NCBI GenBank assembly: GCA_963170055.1
Contig: CAUJGJ010000161.1
Span: 2,714,475 to 2,778,474, forward strand
Origin: Halisarca cf. caerulea
Lineage: Eukaryota; Porifera; Demospongiae; Chondrillida; Halisarcidae
DNA: 64,000 nt
Direction of reading: 5' to 3'
Both the position numbers and the translations under genes were made by a program. The notes beneath the pieces are model-generated. The model had not been told where the DNA came from and did no database searches. It saw only the letters and a program-made list of their open reading frames with translations. Shown one piece after another: positions 23,801 to 37,800 of the stretch (positions are counted from its first letter, which is position 1; the number at the start of each line of letters is the position of its first letter).

Positions 23801-26800
23801 CACAAACATTGTCTGAACAGTCTGCTATTTGCGTGAGGTCTCAAAGGACAGTCTTGTGCAATCACGTAATATTTGCTCAATATCACACACTATGACACAA
23901 GTGGGTTGCGCAAGATTTCACAAAATAGTGCAAGTAACTTGTGACCTGTACTGTACATACCGTATATACGTACATATAAATGTAGTCTGTGCAAGGAATG
24001 CAAATGGCGATCGGATCACCATCATCGACAGATCCTCTATAATAATAAGGTATAATGCATCAAGTTTAACGTAACAACCTAATAATATTAAATATAAAAG
24101 GAATAAAATATCAAATAGAAATACATAATATAGAATTAGAAATGCCATAAGGATTAAAGTTCACAAAATGACTTCTGTCTCTGCTCTGCCTTCTGTTTCC
24201 AGTGGATTTTTTGTTTTCCTGCAAGTTTCATTGATGGCATTTTGCTTTTCTTTTTCTGGCTGGAAATTACTTTCTAGCCTGTCTATGAGAAATTTCTCTA
24301 AACATGTGGGCATAAAGTAGCCTTTATAGCGACAGCATTCAAGGGTCCAAGAACACCGCTACAATTGCTGACTCTCCTCTGAGCAATGCTGCATCTGTGA
24401 ATACCTTTGTGCTCACATGTTTTGCAATGTTCCTCCTCAATTTGAAGCACTTCATAGCCTGTATGATGATGTCTTCAGGAATTATTGTGTTTAGATAACT
24501 GTTCTGCTGCTGAGAATCTACGTATCTGCATGGATATTACTGTGGCATGGTATATCTCAGAGCGCTTTTGAAGATTCTTCTCTTGTAGGAGTTCCCATCA
24601 AATTAGAGTACTAACCATGCAGAACGGGTAATGGAGATAAGCCCGGATAAATTGTAGGTGCACTGTAAATTACATACGTAGGTTATAATAATTTCTACTG
24701 GCTACATTGTTTAGCTCCAGACAATCCAAATGGTCACTGAGTGCATCTTAACATTGCTGCAGAGTATCCGCACAAGCTAGCACTCTGGCATAGTGACCTT
24801 CCATGGTGTCGTTCAAGGTGTTTATCTTGCTTCTCAATTCCGTGATGGTTTCATAGAATGGCTAGTGTAATTGGTATCCACAGGACTCAATTGCTGGTCC
24901 GAATGTTCAAAACTGCATGGGACTGGCAGTATGGATATATAGGACTCCCTAACTCAAAGCAGAAAGCCATGTTTGCAGTTCTGTTGATTGTAAGTGATTT
25001 GGGCTGAACGGGAATGACAGGAGAATGCTGATTGTCCACCATACCTGCTTCAAATGGTTTCTTTGATTTCTCCCAAACAATTTAATTTTAACTTTCTTTC
25101 CATGCAGGAGTTATAGTCCCTTCTTTGATATTTCTTCTTTTCACAAAGGATTGTTTACCATCAGAACCTCCTTTGGTCTATAGTCTCGTGTTACTAGCTA
25201 ATTTAGTATGTAATTAGTCTTATGATAATTGTAACGTATCATAACATTGATTCTCACTTGGAAAAGGGGGAACTGGGTCAATTTATCAGTCCAATTGTCA
25301 GTGGTTTTTTGTATCTATGATCAGTCTAATTTGGTCCCTATGGTCAAATGCTGTAGAAAGTAACTTGAGCGAGAAAAAAGCTCTCTTCAAATTTTGCAAT
25401 ATGCTTTCTCGGCAACTGTAGCCGATTGGAACAATTTGGAAACAGGCTTGACATATATAAGAATACGAGTCCCACTGACTCTTTAAATTTCAAACATTCA
25501 TCCCACAAATCGGGCCAAACTATCTTCAAACAGTGGGAATTTTATCATCTTGCAGGAGATGGAAAAGAATGTGTCTTCGGCTATTCAGTAGAGGATTCAA
25601 GCAAAAGAAACAGTAACTACAGTACAGTGCATAAAAGAATTGACCATATTAGCTCCATTTGCTTTAAGTGCTTATCTGTTAGCGGTTTTCCAGTAGAAGT
25701 TTGACGGTTAACTTCCAGTTTTCGCATAATTACTTTCGACAGTTTATGGTTCATGTGACAACGGTTTTCGGATGAAAGTTTCGTTTAGCAGCAAAGTTTG
25801 GCAGAGATTTCTCGGTTATTACTTTGGTATTTCGCAATGGACAGAAGAATTATCATCAGATACGAAGGCAATAACTCTTCACGATATGATGGAAAACAAT
25901 TCTACAAACTGTCTTTGAGAGTTCAACAGATCAACGGCTCAGAAGATCATGGCATTTCATCGTTTGCCTTCATCCGCTCTTTGATTATTGTCATTGCTTC
26001 CACAGTAAGCTTGAAACATTGTCCTGATCCTTCCAACCTCTTGAGTGTCCCGTGTGCCTTGTACTTGCGGACTACCTTCCAAATAGTCTGCTTGGAAACT
26101 GCAAATCCTTCCAGCCGCAGAATATGTGAGAGCTGTCCAAAAGAGACCTTGCACTGATCGTAAAGTCAAATTATGCACTGCTTCACGAAATAGCTAATTC
26201 TTATTTATCACACGTATCGCTGATACAATAATACTTGAATACTAAAGGTTGTGCAAATATTAGCGTGAGTGGCTAGAGTTTAACATTATCGATTATCGGT
26301 AAAGCGCTATCGGTTTGCACTTGATGCATAAACAGTCAGCGGTAAAGAGCAAGCGGATATACTCTGGGATTAATGACAATAGTGGTTTACCGTTTTCGGC
26401 TGTCAGCAATTTTTTTATGCACTGTACTGTATAAAGCGAATGTATGGTTAAGGTACACCATACTGCCCACAATCGTTACCAGCTGTAGAATCATGTGTAT
26501 GACACATCAAGAAATTCAAACATCCACCAAATGTCCATGGCTAGGCTGGGATATCCAGGAGTGGAACCACAATGATTGTTATCTTCCATAGCATAATGAC
26601 GGCTGTGCATTATAATGGCAAAGTGGTGTCAGCATTTTTGTTACCATTTATCAGGGAGAAATATCCTCTAGTCCATCAACTTGATTCAGGATAACGATCC
26701 AAAGCACACCAACCTCTATATACAGTCTTTTTGCAGAAGGAAACATGAACTGGTGGAAAAGCTCAGCAGAGAGCCCCGATTCAACCCAATACAGAAAGTT

Positions 26801-28808
26801 TGGGCATCTTTGAATATTTTTTTATGGAACAAGTACAAACCTAAAACCTTGGCCGATCTCTGAAAAATGAATAAAGACCTCCTGGAAGGCTGAAATAATA
26901 CCTGAAGTCTGTTCAAGATATGTGGATCATTTGGGTAAAGTTTTTTTAGATGTGATCAAAGAAGAGGGTGGTCCAAGGGCAGAGGGAGTAACTCCTTTGT
27001 ATATACTGTATGTACATACAAAGGTTTTCATTAAACATGTGTCTTTAATTTTCCATTATTCATTTACTGCTACAGTACTGTTTCTAGTGCTGAAGTTTTT
27101 AATTATACTGTACTCATCATAATTAATGACACCAAAATACGCATGTGACACCTTTGTACACTAGTGTACACTTGCTTGTAAATACACACACTAATCGGCA
27201 ACATGTTAACACCATCAGCTTGATAATGCTGTGCTTAATTTCAGTTCAGAGAACTACTGTACTAAACCTAAAGCGTCGGAACTCAAACCATCTTATTCTA
27301 TCCGAAGAATGAGGAGCAATACCTGATAACAAGATGTTTCTCTGTCTGGAATGACACTGGTAAAGAAGCCTCACAAGTGAATGTGATACATCAACAGCAA
27401 AGGACTTATCAAAGTTGGAGCTATTGGTAAGTTTAATGGAAAAATTTACAAAGCGGCCATCCTTGACCTACAGTACTCCAGCCACATAGCCACTTTCTTG
27501 GTTGCTTTTTATTATCACAGCTGGCAACACAATTCTAAGTTGTTTTATTCTAAGGCCTTCTTCATTCAAAATATCTACAATCTTCACCAGCAACTTCTCT
27601 TTTGTGTTTCAAAGCAGGATGCAGTATATTGTACGGTGAAAGTAAGCTGACAAACGAGCAGGCATCCTTTTTCAAACTGGATTCAACCATAGACATGCAA
27701 TTTTGACCTTTGAACTTGACAATTGATGCGTATACAGTACATTTTTGTGGGCACAATTTGGATAACCACAAATGACACAGTAACCTACGAATAAACTGTG
27801 GGAATTGGCACAAATGCTTGTGTAAAAAAGTCAAGTTTTCTGTGACTGTATTTACATGAAGCCTTTTACACAGAGAAAGCCTTTTCCACTTTTTGTGGTT
27901 AGTTCACAGCATTAGTCCACTCACAGCCAAAGGTGTCAACTTTCTGCACTTATCCATGTACTTCAGATGATGTATTGTGTTATTTTGTACTGTATATTAG
28001 TTTTTAGACTCTCCTTTTTTCATTCATTGGTACATTTAGTAGTTTAAATAGTAGTTTAAATATAATGCTATTTGTTTGCATACACAATTGAGACCATATC
28101 TTGCAACATTTCTTGGAAACCATCATTACAATATTACATGATTTTGTGATTACCTTCAGCAGGCACTTGTAGAATATCACGTGATTACTGTGTAAACCAG
28201 CACATTAATTCTGTGTGTAATTGCGGATTGGCATGAGTAACTTGTGACATGTGCTGTAATTATTTAACTTTCAAACCACATAAATGAAAGGTCATTTGTA
28301 TCTGTGTACAATGTCTTTTTAGTGCTTCATATGTATTGTTACTTTTATTGTTAACTGTGTATATGATTGTCCAAACTTCTCCCATTGTAGGAATTCAAAA
28401 TTTATTATCATTGTTTGAAGCTATTTTGTCTGATGTCAGTATCTTGTTTGTATCATCAAGTTTTGTGAGATTGGTCGATGCTCAGATGGGATTAATATCT
28501 ATCATTTTCCCACTAGAGCTTGGGTAAGCATTTTGTAATGTTATTTGATTATACGTATTTTGCTTTCCTGTCTTTGTTTGTGTTTGTACAGTAGCACCCT
28601 TGCCATACCCTAGGTTCAATGCCAGACATCAGTATGGATTTAAGTTCTATCTGCATAGAATTCTCTAGGGTATTAAGGGTGGCTGCTAGAGATTCATCTT
28701 TTAATAATGTTCACTGTACATAGGTATTTTTCTCAGTTTAACTGTCTGATAAAACACTTGTAAAAATATTCTTTATATTATATATGTACATGTATTATAA
28801 TATATATA

Positions 28809-28877
<69 letters not shown>

Positions 28878-31800
28878 GTTATAGTTATCACCCAAATACA
28901 AGGACATTAGCTGTAATAGATAAGAGACCAGGCGAAGCAGAGGTCGAGTAATCTACCCTAAATTGAGAAATTTTCTCGACCAATAATATTCGCGTTTTTC
29001 GCGAATTGACTCCACTCGCGAATTTTATTGTCGCAACTATTTCTGCACACATTCCAAAGTATCGATATAGACAATCTATGATGAGACTCATGAAATTTTT
29101 ATTCACGAACTTTTCTGCCTACCAGATTTGACCCCGATTCACGAAATTTAATGTTCACGAATATTTCCCGATTTAGGGTATTACTGCTAATGTCCAAGTA
29201 AATTGGGTGATAACTATTTTGTCTTCCATTCCCCTGTGCTCATTGTATGCATAATTGTATTTATAAGGTTGTTTTCACTTCTGAAGTAGTGTGAAGTATT
29301 TATTAATTAGTTTGGAAGCAACCACAGGGATGATATCCATTCCCAGGGGTTAATAACCAGAATATCACCCATGGATATCCCTAAGTTACCATGGTAATGG
29401 AAGACAAATGTATACACTGTATATGTATTTTGTATTGTACTAATCACCTATAGTTGCTAAATCGTATCGTTTGTACTTTGTGTTCTCAGAGTACTGTTCC
29501 TCAAAATGTAGTCTTTTCTCATCGTATCAGAGAGAGAATACCCCATTATTGCAAAGATCAATACAAAAATCAAGTATTCATGTGACATTAATGGTAGTCT
29601 GATACAGGGTTTAAATACCCAGGTCGCAGAGTTCCCTAATTATGCTGCAGGCTGTGGTTTGAGCTAGTACAGGCACTGCAGCTTTCATTGGCTCTGACAG
29701 GGCCGAGAGATGAAAGCTCCACCAGCAAGCCCCTATGAAGCACAAATTGAAAGTAGGGTTAAGTCGTCAGATAGCCATACGACTCATAGGCGTTTCCTCT
29801 TTCCCTTGAATCCTTAATTGTTCATGCACATCAGTGCTCTTGTCATCAAACATTGTATGACTCTAATCTTGATCCTGGGGTGATGGTCAGAGGTGTATAG
29901 ATGTAGCGGTCAGTGTAGGTCTTCTTCTGGTAGACTGAGGTGATCAGTCTATTGTCCTCCTTGACTAAAACATCTAGGAATGGTAGTTTGTCTTCACTCT
30001 TCTCCTCCACTGTAAACTGAATATAGTTTGCTTATAAATATGAAGGTTGTACGTATTTATTTATGTTTTGGTGGGGATGGCCATACCCATGTTCCCCACC
30101 TTCCTCCTTAGTCAAACCTGAAAAATTACTACATGTATGCTTGTGTACATGTGGACAGTATGTACTGTAGGTATATTTGAAAGTGGCTACAGATTGTCAA
30201 CTTTTTTACTCCCCCACTTTTATTGTGTAAATTATTCATATATTTTTCTTCGTTTTGTCATATTTAGCTACTCATTTGTTCCTGTCGTGCCATGTTACTT
30301 ACTGGACTTCTTGCATCTTCCATCAACATATATTATGGGGATTCATTCCTCGTGTGCTGGCGATATATCTGGTTTGGTATGTTCTATTCATTTATCAATA
30401 TGAGTTATTGGACTATTATTGAACATGTCTATGGTATTATCACACTGCTAGTCAACAGTTCTTTTTATAAATTATTAAACTATACGTTTCACCCTTCACG
30501 GGCTTCATCGGGTACAAAAATGATCTAGACTAAGAAACATTAGAAATTGGCTAAAGCTAATGGTCAATTAATCCATTGGTCATAAGAAGTGGCCAATGGA
30601 TTGGCAGATGACAATTCACTTTATATCCCTATTAAGGGAGTCCACACCGGACTTAGTGGGTACTCTGAGTCCAGGTTATAGGTCCTGTGTTATCTGATGT
30701 GGATGCCTTTTTTAATCTTTCTTTACATCCACCTCTTCTCCCTGGCAATCACTTGACCTGTCCCAGTTTATTCTGTGGTTCAATGCATCTGAATGCACAG
30801 CACTTGCATTACTGGTATCCATCTGGTCCACAGCCTGCTTACATGTGTTCTGTAATCCTTGTCTTCAATGGTCTTCCCATTTTTCCGATATATACTTTAC
30901 TACAACCACCACATGGGTATCCTATACTTCCTTATATCTTTATTCTGCTGTGGGTCTTTCACTCAGGTCAAGATGCTCCTCGGAGTGTTGTGCTGTTGGA
31001 AAAACTAGGTACAATCCAAACTTCTGACAGAACCTTCCTACTTATTTAGAGGTCCCTTTGACATAGCTAGGGCAAAAAGCAAGGAGTATTCCTTCTGGGC
31101 TCACCAGCTGCTCTCTCCCCTTTGTCTGGTCCCTTCACTTCTTCTGTAGTTTGCTTGCTCCTCAGTTCTGTACAGATCATTCCTATTGAATAGCCATTCT
31201 TTATAAGTACATTCCTCAGGTGTTTAACTTCCCCCCTCATGTGGTGATCATCACAAATCGTCTCTACTCAAGCTTTTAACTATTTGATTACTCCCGACTT
31301 TGTCTTAGGATATTGATTGAATGTATAAAAAATGGATGTATCAGTCCATGTGTATTTTCTGTCTGAAGACCTTGGTAGATAGACAACCACCTCTTCCTTT
31401 CACAAGCACACCAGGGAATAGCAATTGGCCATTTTCTTCCAGCTCCATAGTGAAACATATGGTCTAAGGGAGTTAGGGATGATTCAGGGACTCTTCTAGC
31501 TTGTCTTTTCCAGCTTTCCATGTGACAAAAGTGTCATCTTCATATCTTAGCCAGGTTTCTGGTTTCACTGGGAATGTCCTGATTGCCAGTTCTTCAAAAT
31601 GCTACATGAAGATGTTGGCATGCATGGAGTATTATGAAGAACTGGCCATCAGTACATTCTTGAACAAAAATTCGTCCTACTGTAAGTCATAACTATTACT
31701 GGTTCGTCTTTTACATTGCAGCACTGCTGCTTTAACTGTCAGCCATACTTCACAATAAACATGGTATCCTCTAACTGTAGCTAACAATGAGTGCAAGCCA

Positions 31801-34800
31801 TAAATCAGCTATTGGGCACAATTTATTGCAACTACATTATGTAAAAATGGGAACCTTGAAATTTTCTACCCTTACAGTATATACAGTACGTACATTCCAA
31901 GTGTGGAAGAATATTCTCACTACTATCACTATAGATATGTGTGTATTTACTAGTTACTGCACATCCACAATGGGGTAATACATTTGCTGTATACTCCCAA
32001 GACACTGGGGATTATATAGGTATAACTAGTTTATTGCAAATACTATATGCTCTGACAAAACGCATTAGGATTCCAATGAACCACTTTAGATCCCATGCAG
32101 ATATGTTGAGATTCCTTGAATGTACTATTCAAAAGGCCCTTCTGAAGGGTACAGTCATACTGCTATCTTAATTCAGCAAGAATTATTAAGAGGGTGTCTA
32201 GTAGAAGTTGCACTGGCTACAGTAGTCATCTCTATTAGCTATCACGATATCTTCTCTACTGAAGGCTTATTTATCAATCCCAGCCCAAAGGTTTTGGTTT
32301 CAAAGCTTCTTGCTCATTGTACATTGAGTAGTGAGATTTTCAGACTTCCAGAGATGCACTTGTGACAATAATAAGCTCCACAAGTGCTATTTTGCATACT
32401 CAAGGACCGTGTACATGTAGGTGCTAATTTTCGTGGCATGGACTTTCCACGAATCAAAAACTTTGCTACAATTCACAAGTTTATGTCACAAATGATCCAG
32501 TCCTTACTATTATACAGTACACTAGACAAATAGGCTATGTATCTAACCGAATATTTGCAATTGAATTTTTGCAAAACTTGCAAAAATATAAGCCCGTGAA
32601 TATTAGTGCTTATACGATAGTACCTAAAGTGTTTAACTGCTTGCAGGTACATATTCTAGAATATGCAGCAGCACCTGCATTACATTACAGGCAATGAACT
32701 TTGTGAGAGTGTACAGTCTGATCAAGACTTGGTATATTGAGTTTAGGTTTCAAGTTTTAAGACTGTAGATATTACTTGAGTTGTTCTAGCAAAGAGGCCA
32801 GTATCGGGCAAAAACTGTGAAGCATTTTGCCAGGGAAGAAGGCAGAAACTCTAAATTCATTCTCTGCCTGCTTATATCACAAATCATTCAAGATGGCCAC
32901 TCTGGTGTTTAGTATTATGTATTTTTAACTGCGTAGCAACATACATGTACGTACAATAGGCAATCTAGTGTAAGTCGTACAACAGGCTGTGAGCACCCTG
33001 ATGTACAGACAGTGGTCAAAGTGCGGACGGTCACTATATGTACGTTTATAAAGCAATCTAACTGCCGGATGTTGGCCAGTTTATTCTGAGAAGTACCATA
33101 TTCACATTTCCAAAATCATTGGCATTCAATGGGACATGTTCTGTGTATACTAAGGCAGTTCAATGTATGTATGTTCTTTTTGTAACTTGTGCGCATATGT
33201 ACTGTAGTTAAATGAAAATCCCTTTACCTAAGAATTGTGTGGCAGATTGCTGTACATTATACCAGTATTAATGTACTGGAGTACTGAATGTGTGCAGAGG
33301 TTTAATTATGTATTGTGTATACAATATCACATTTATCTGTACTCCTGCAACAGAATGATACCATTTTAGTTGATCTTGATGGAGGGACTATTTCAGTTCC
33401 AGATTCAGCAAGCCTGCTACATTTTCCTGATTGGATTTCACTTCCAGTTACAAAGGCATTGAAACAGGTGAGTATGCATTTGTATGTAGATACTGTATGT
33501 AAATGAGTAGGTATTCATGTATACAGTTCGTAATTGTTTGGTACATGTCTGCATCTGTGTATGAAGTGTTTCTTGGAGAAGATAGTAGACAATATTGCTG
33601 TTTCTCCATATTCAATATACCTACATGTAAGTATATACTGTAAGTGTTTTATACATTTATGTGTGTACAGGTCATTGATCCATGTTACTTTTCTCAAGAC
33701 TATGCTTTCACTGGTGTACACCAAAGTGATTCAGAAGAATTCTTGGTCAGTTCCCGTCTGTTGCTATTCTAGTTCTTTTATTGATAGACTTAGTTTCTAT
33801 TTATGTAAGTACCTTGTCTACTTCACTGTAGACTACTCTCAATACTTATCGCATTACTTTCTGGTTACCTGTACAGTATGCAAATTTTATACTTTAAACT
33901 AACTTGGCACTTCACAGGACAAAGAAGTAAGGGCAGTATTTCTCAACCTTAATGCATTGTTGACTGGTGATTTGCAAGAGTACATGACTGTACTAAGATT
34001 TCATCCACAACCTACATTTTACTTTAATAAGGTAAGGCAGTGTTGATTGATTCAAACACACTTTGTTACAGTGGGAAATGTTTAATAGTTACCACATGGC
34101 TCCTCAAGGAGAAACATACAGTATTAAACTGAAACCTGGAGGGCGCTTAAGAACCCAAGGGATGAGGTCAGTAAATGTACCTCCCTAAGGAAGCCATGTG
34201 GTGACTATTTTTTGAAATACTGTAATATCAGAACTTCATGTTATTAGAGCACTTAGGAATACTAGGGGCATTAAAAGGGGTCATTTGCTGCTTCCACATT
34301 AACCAAAATTTTGCTCTAAGCAATTTTGTGTTAGCAGGGTTCCACTGTATTAGCTACTGAAGATCCAGACTATGTGTGGATTGCTTGTTTCCATTTTGTA
34401 ACCTTAAAACAAAGACTTTATTTTCAGTGGGTCTAAGTTCCACTTTTTTCACTCAGATTTGTTATTACTTGCTTAGTTTTGTCACTTGTCTTATTTTCTT
34501 GCAGAAGAAGTTTCTTATGAAGTATATTGACTCTCATCTGACTTTCTTTCAAAAGGTAAGTACACATTTTTTTGAAACTACATAGATAATAGTAGAAGTA
34601 TAGCACAACATGTGGCTTAGATGTACATACCATAAATTATAAAAAGATTGCGTGCATCTTTAGTACATTCTGACTTGATGGTATTCACAATGTATTGTAC
34701 TTATATAAAACATTAATAGCAGTTTTATAGATTCCATAGCAAGAGCGAACTAGAACTTATATACATAAGTGTGTCATGAAAACTTTACACAAAGGAATTT

Positions 34801-37800
34801 TAACCCACAATAGCAATTGTTTCATGATTCAGGATATTTTATTACTACCTCGATGGGGTTATCCAAATAGCACTGGGAATGTTGACGAAGGACCCCTGTG
34901 AATTCCTCATACAGTCCATTAAATTAGTGTGAGCAAAGAATTGGCCTACCTCCATTACAATATAAGATTTCACATGCATTACTTGATAATATATTGTCTA
35001 TATACAGTATAAACAGTGTTGATCATGTTGTGCTTGCAATGTTTTGTTGCATGCTGTATACTCCATGCTGTATGCTGTATACTCCATGCTGTATGCTGTA
35101 TACTCCATGCTGTATGCTGCGTACTCCATGCTGTATGCTGTATACCCCATGCTATGTGCTGTATACTCCATGCTCCATGCTGTATGCTGTATACTCCATG
35201 CTGTATGCTGTATACTCCATGCTGTATGCTGCGTACTCCATGCTGTATGCTGTATACTCCATGCTGTATGCTGCATACTCCATGCTGTATGCTGTATACT
35301 CCATGCTGTATGCTGTATACTCCATGCTGTATGCTGTATACTCCATGCTGTATGCTGTATGCTCCATGCTGTATGCTGTATACTCCATGCTGTAGGCTGT
35401 ATACTCCATGCTGTATGCTGTATACTCCATGCTGTATGCTGTATACCCCATGCTGTGTGCTGTATTCTCCATGCTGTATGCTGTATACTTCATGCTGTGT
35501 GCTGTGTACTCTATGCTCCATGCTGTATGCTGTATACTCCATGCTGTGTGCTGTATACTCCATGCTGTGTGCTGTGTACTCCATGCCCTATTCTGTATGC
35601 TGTATGCCCTACTTCAGTGAAAGTTATCTTTTACCTTTGCAGTTATGTGATTCACTAGCATTTTCAAATTTTCTTCTCCAACGGACTAATCCTTACAGAG
35701 TCTGTGACTTCTTTGATGAGGTAAGTAGTTCTTTTTTATTATAGTTTTCGTATGGTATAAACATTTAAAGGGACACTCCAGGTAGAATTAAACTTTGTTC
35801 TCAAACAGAGAGTCTTTGATGCTGATTTCAATGCTGCAAACCATTTATGCATGTGTGCTTTAGTTTAGGAGATATTTTTTAAATTCTCAAATTGACGTCA
35901 TCATGTGACATCATTGAGTTGACTTCACAGTGTACGAATATGCATGAATAGCGATTACTCGTACAGATCCCAAAATCGATCGCGCTAGTACTTCCTCCTG
36001 AGGTTCCATCACTCTTTGACATTGCATTGCATGATCCAACATGGCAGATTTTAACTCGTAATTATCTGTTTTAACTAGAAATATCTCGTAAACTAAGCAG
36101 TGTATGCAGAAAACAGTAGCAATTTTGAGATCAGCATAAGAGTCTATTTATTGAACTTAACTTGTATTTTGACTGGAGTGTCCCTTTAACAGATCCACAA
36201 AGTGCTACTATGTTATCCCGGGATAGTCTGTGTAAATTTGCATAAGCACTATACAATCATATTCATAATACACTTGAACATCGTTAAGGCCAACACTTGC
36301 ATAATACAGATTTCTGTTTAGTATTGAAACTAGATTCTGGGCCTTGCTTAGCTTCCTGTAGTAGTACACATGTACTGTAGTTGTCATATTATCCTATTAG
36401 CAAGGAAATGTGATACTAAGATCTAATTTTATGATTTTATTATTCTATTTTATTAGTTTGACTTAACCATTTTTAACTACACTTACATACAGAGCCAAGC
36501 ATATGTATGTTCGTACGTACAATACGAACATTTACATTTTTACATCATATTACAGTTTATACCACATGCTTACTGTCCATTATATGGTGACTTGTTTGTT
36601 TATACTTGTGTTCACATTTACTATACTGTTTCTTTTCTATAGCTTTTGGCTGAATTACTGAATGATAGATTACTAAACCCAGAGTTCATGTTTTCAACCA
36701 GTCACACAAAGAGAATCGCACAACTCTTGCTTGACATGGTAGGTAGATGTGTGCATGTGTTGCTGTCATTAAGATTTTGAAGTTAGTCTAGTACAGTAAA
36801 ACCTGTCTATAACGTTCAAGGGACCAAGTAATTGTGGTCTCTGGAGACAGGTGGTCCTTATACAGAGGTGCATTAGTACAACTGAAGTGGACAATGAGCC
36901 TGTCTACTGTGGTCTTTATAGACAGGTGGTCTTTATATGTGAGTTGTCTTTAAGACAGGTTCTACTGTACATATATACAGTACATACACACTGTAGATCA
37001 TGTTAAAGAGAGATCACTCCTCAGTGGAAATGTTGTGCCAAGTACATATATAGGAACAAGTTATTCTAGCTTTGATAAGCCCATGGACTACATACAGTCT
37101 TCGAAACTTCAACTTAAACAAAATAATTATTATTTCTGTTAGTCGCAAACACTTGAAATCACTCTGTTTGATTCAAAGACCCTTTGCAAATCAAATGGCA
37201 AGCAAATACACCTCATATGTACATCAATCACCAGTTTACTATATATATATATATATATTATAATGCACACATGAATATAGAGTACAATGAATGTAGGCTA
37301 AACTAGTACCTATAAAAAATATTACAGGAGACTAAAATCCAAGATCCTATAATCCATGCAATTACAGCTACTATACGTAAACAAGATCAACAAAACAGCA
37401 TACTGTACGCTCGGAAACTTTCGCGGTTTTCGCAGTACTGCACGGCATCCGCGAAAATTAAACCCGCGAAAATCCTATATGACCCTTTATGTTCAGCGCT
37501 ATGCACAGGAGTCTTTTCAAAGAACAAAGAAGCAGGAGTATCAAACGTTTCGTATATTATACCGTTCGTTTTCTCGTCCGTTATGTCGATCAAGTCATTC
37601 TTTACCCCCATCAGACGCTCCATATCTGACTAAAATCTGGTATGCAGCTGGAGAAGATCAACTGCAACAATTTGCACTTGTATTGATAACCGTTCCACGG
37701 ACTAACAACCACACTAACAAACAGAGCAGCCATTTTTCAGGGCATAATTTATATAGGATTACATATTGTTGAACTAATATAAAATCCAATCTAAGATCCG

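Noticed and set aside
34979..35744. Several long ORFs (up to ~240 codons) on both strands
   Set aside because: All are readings of the 21-bp minisatellite, which has no stop in any frame. Their protein repeats have no other support.
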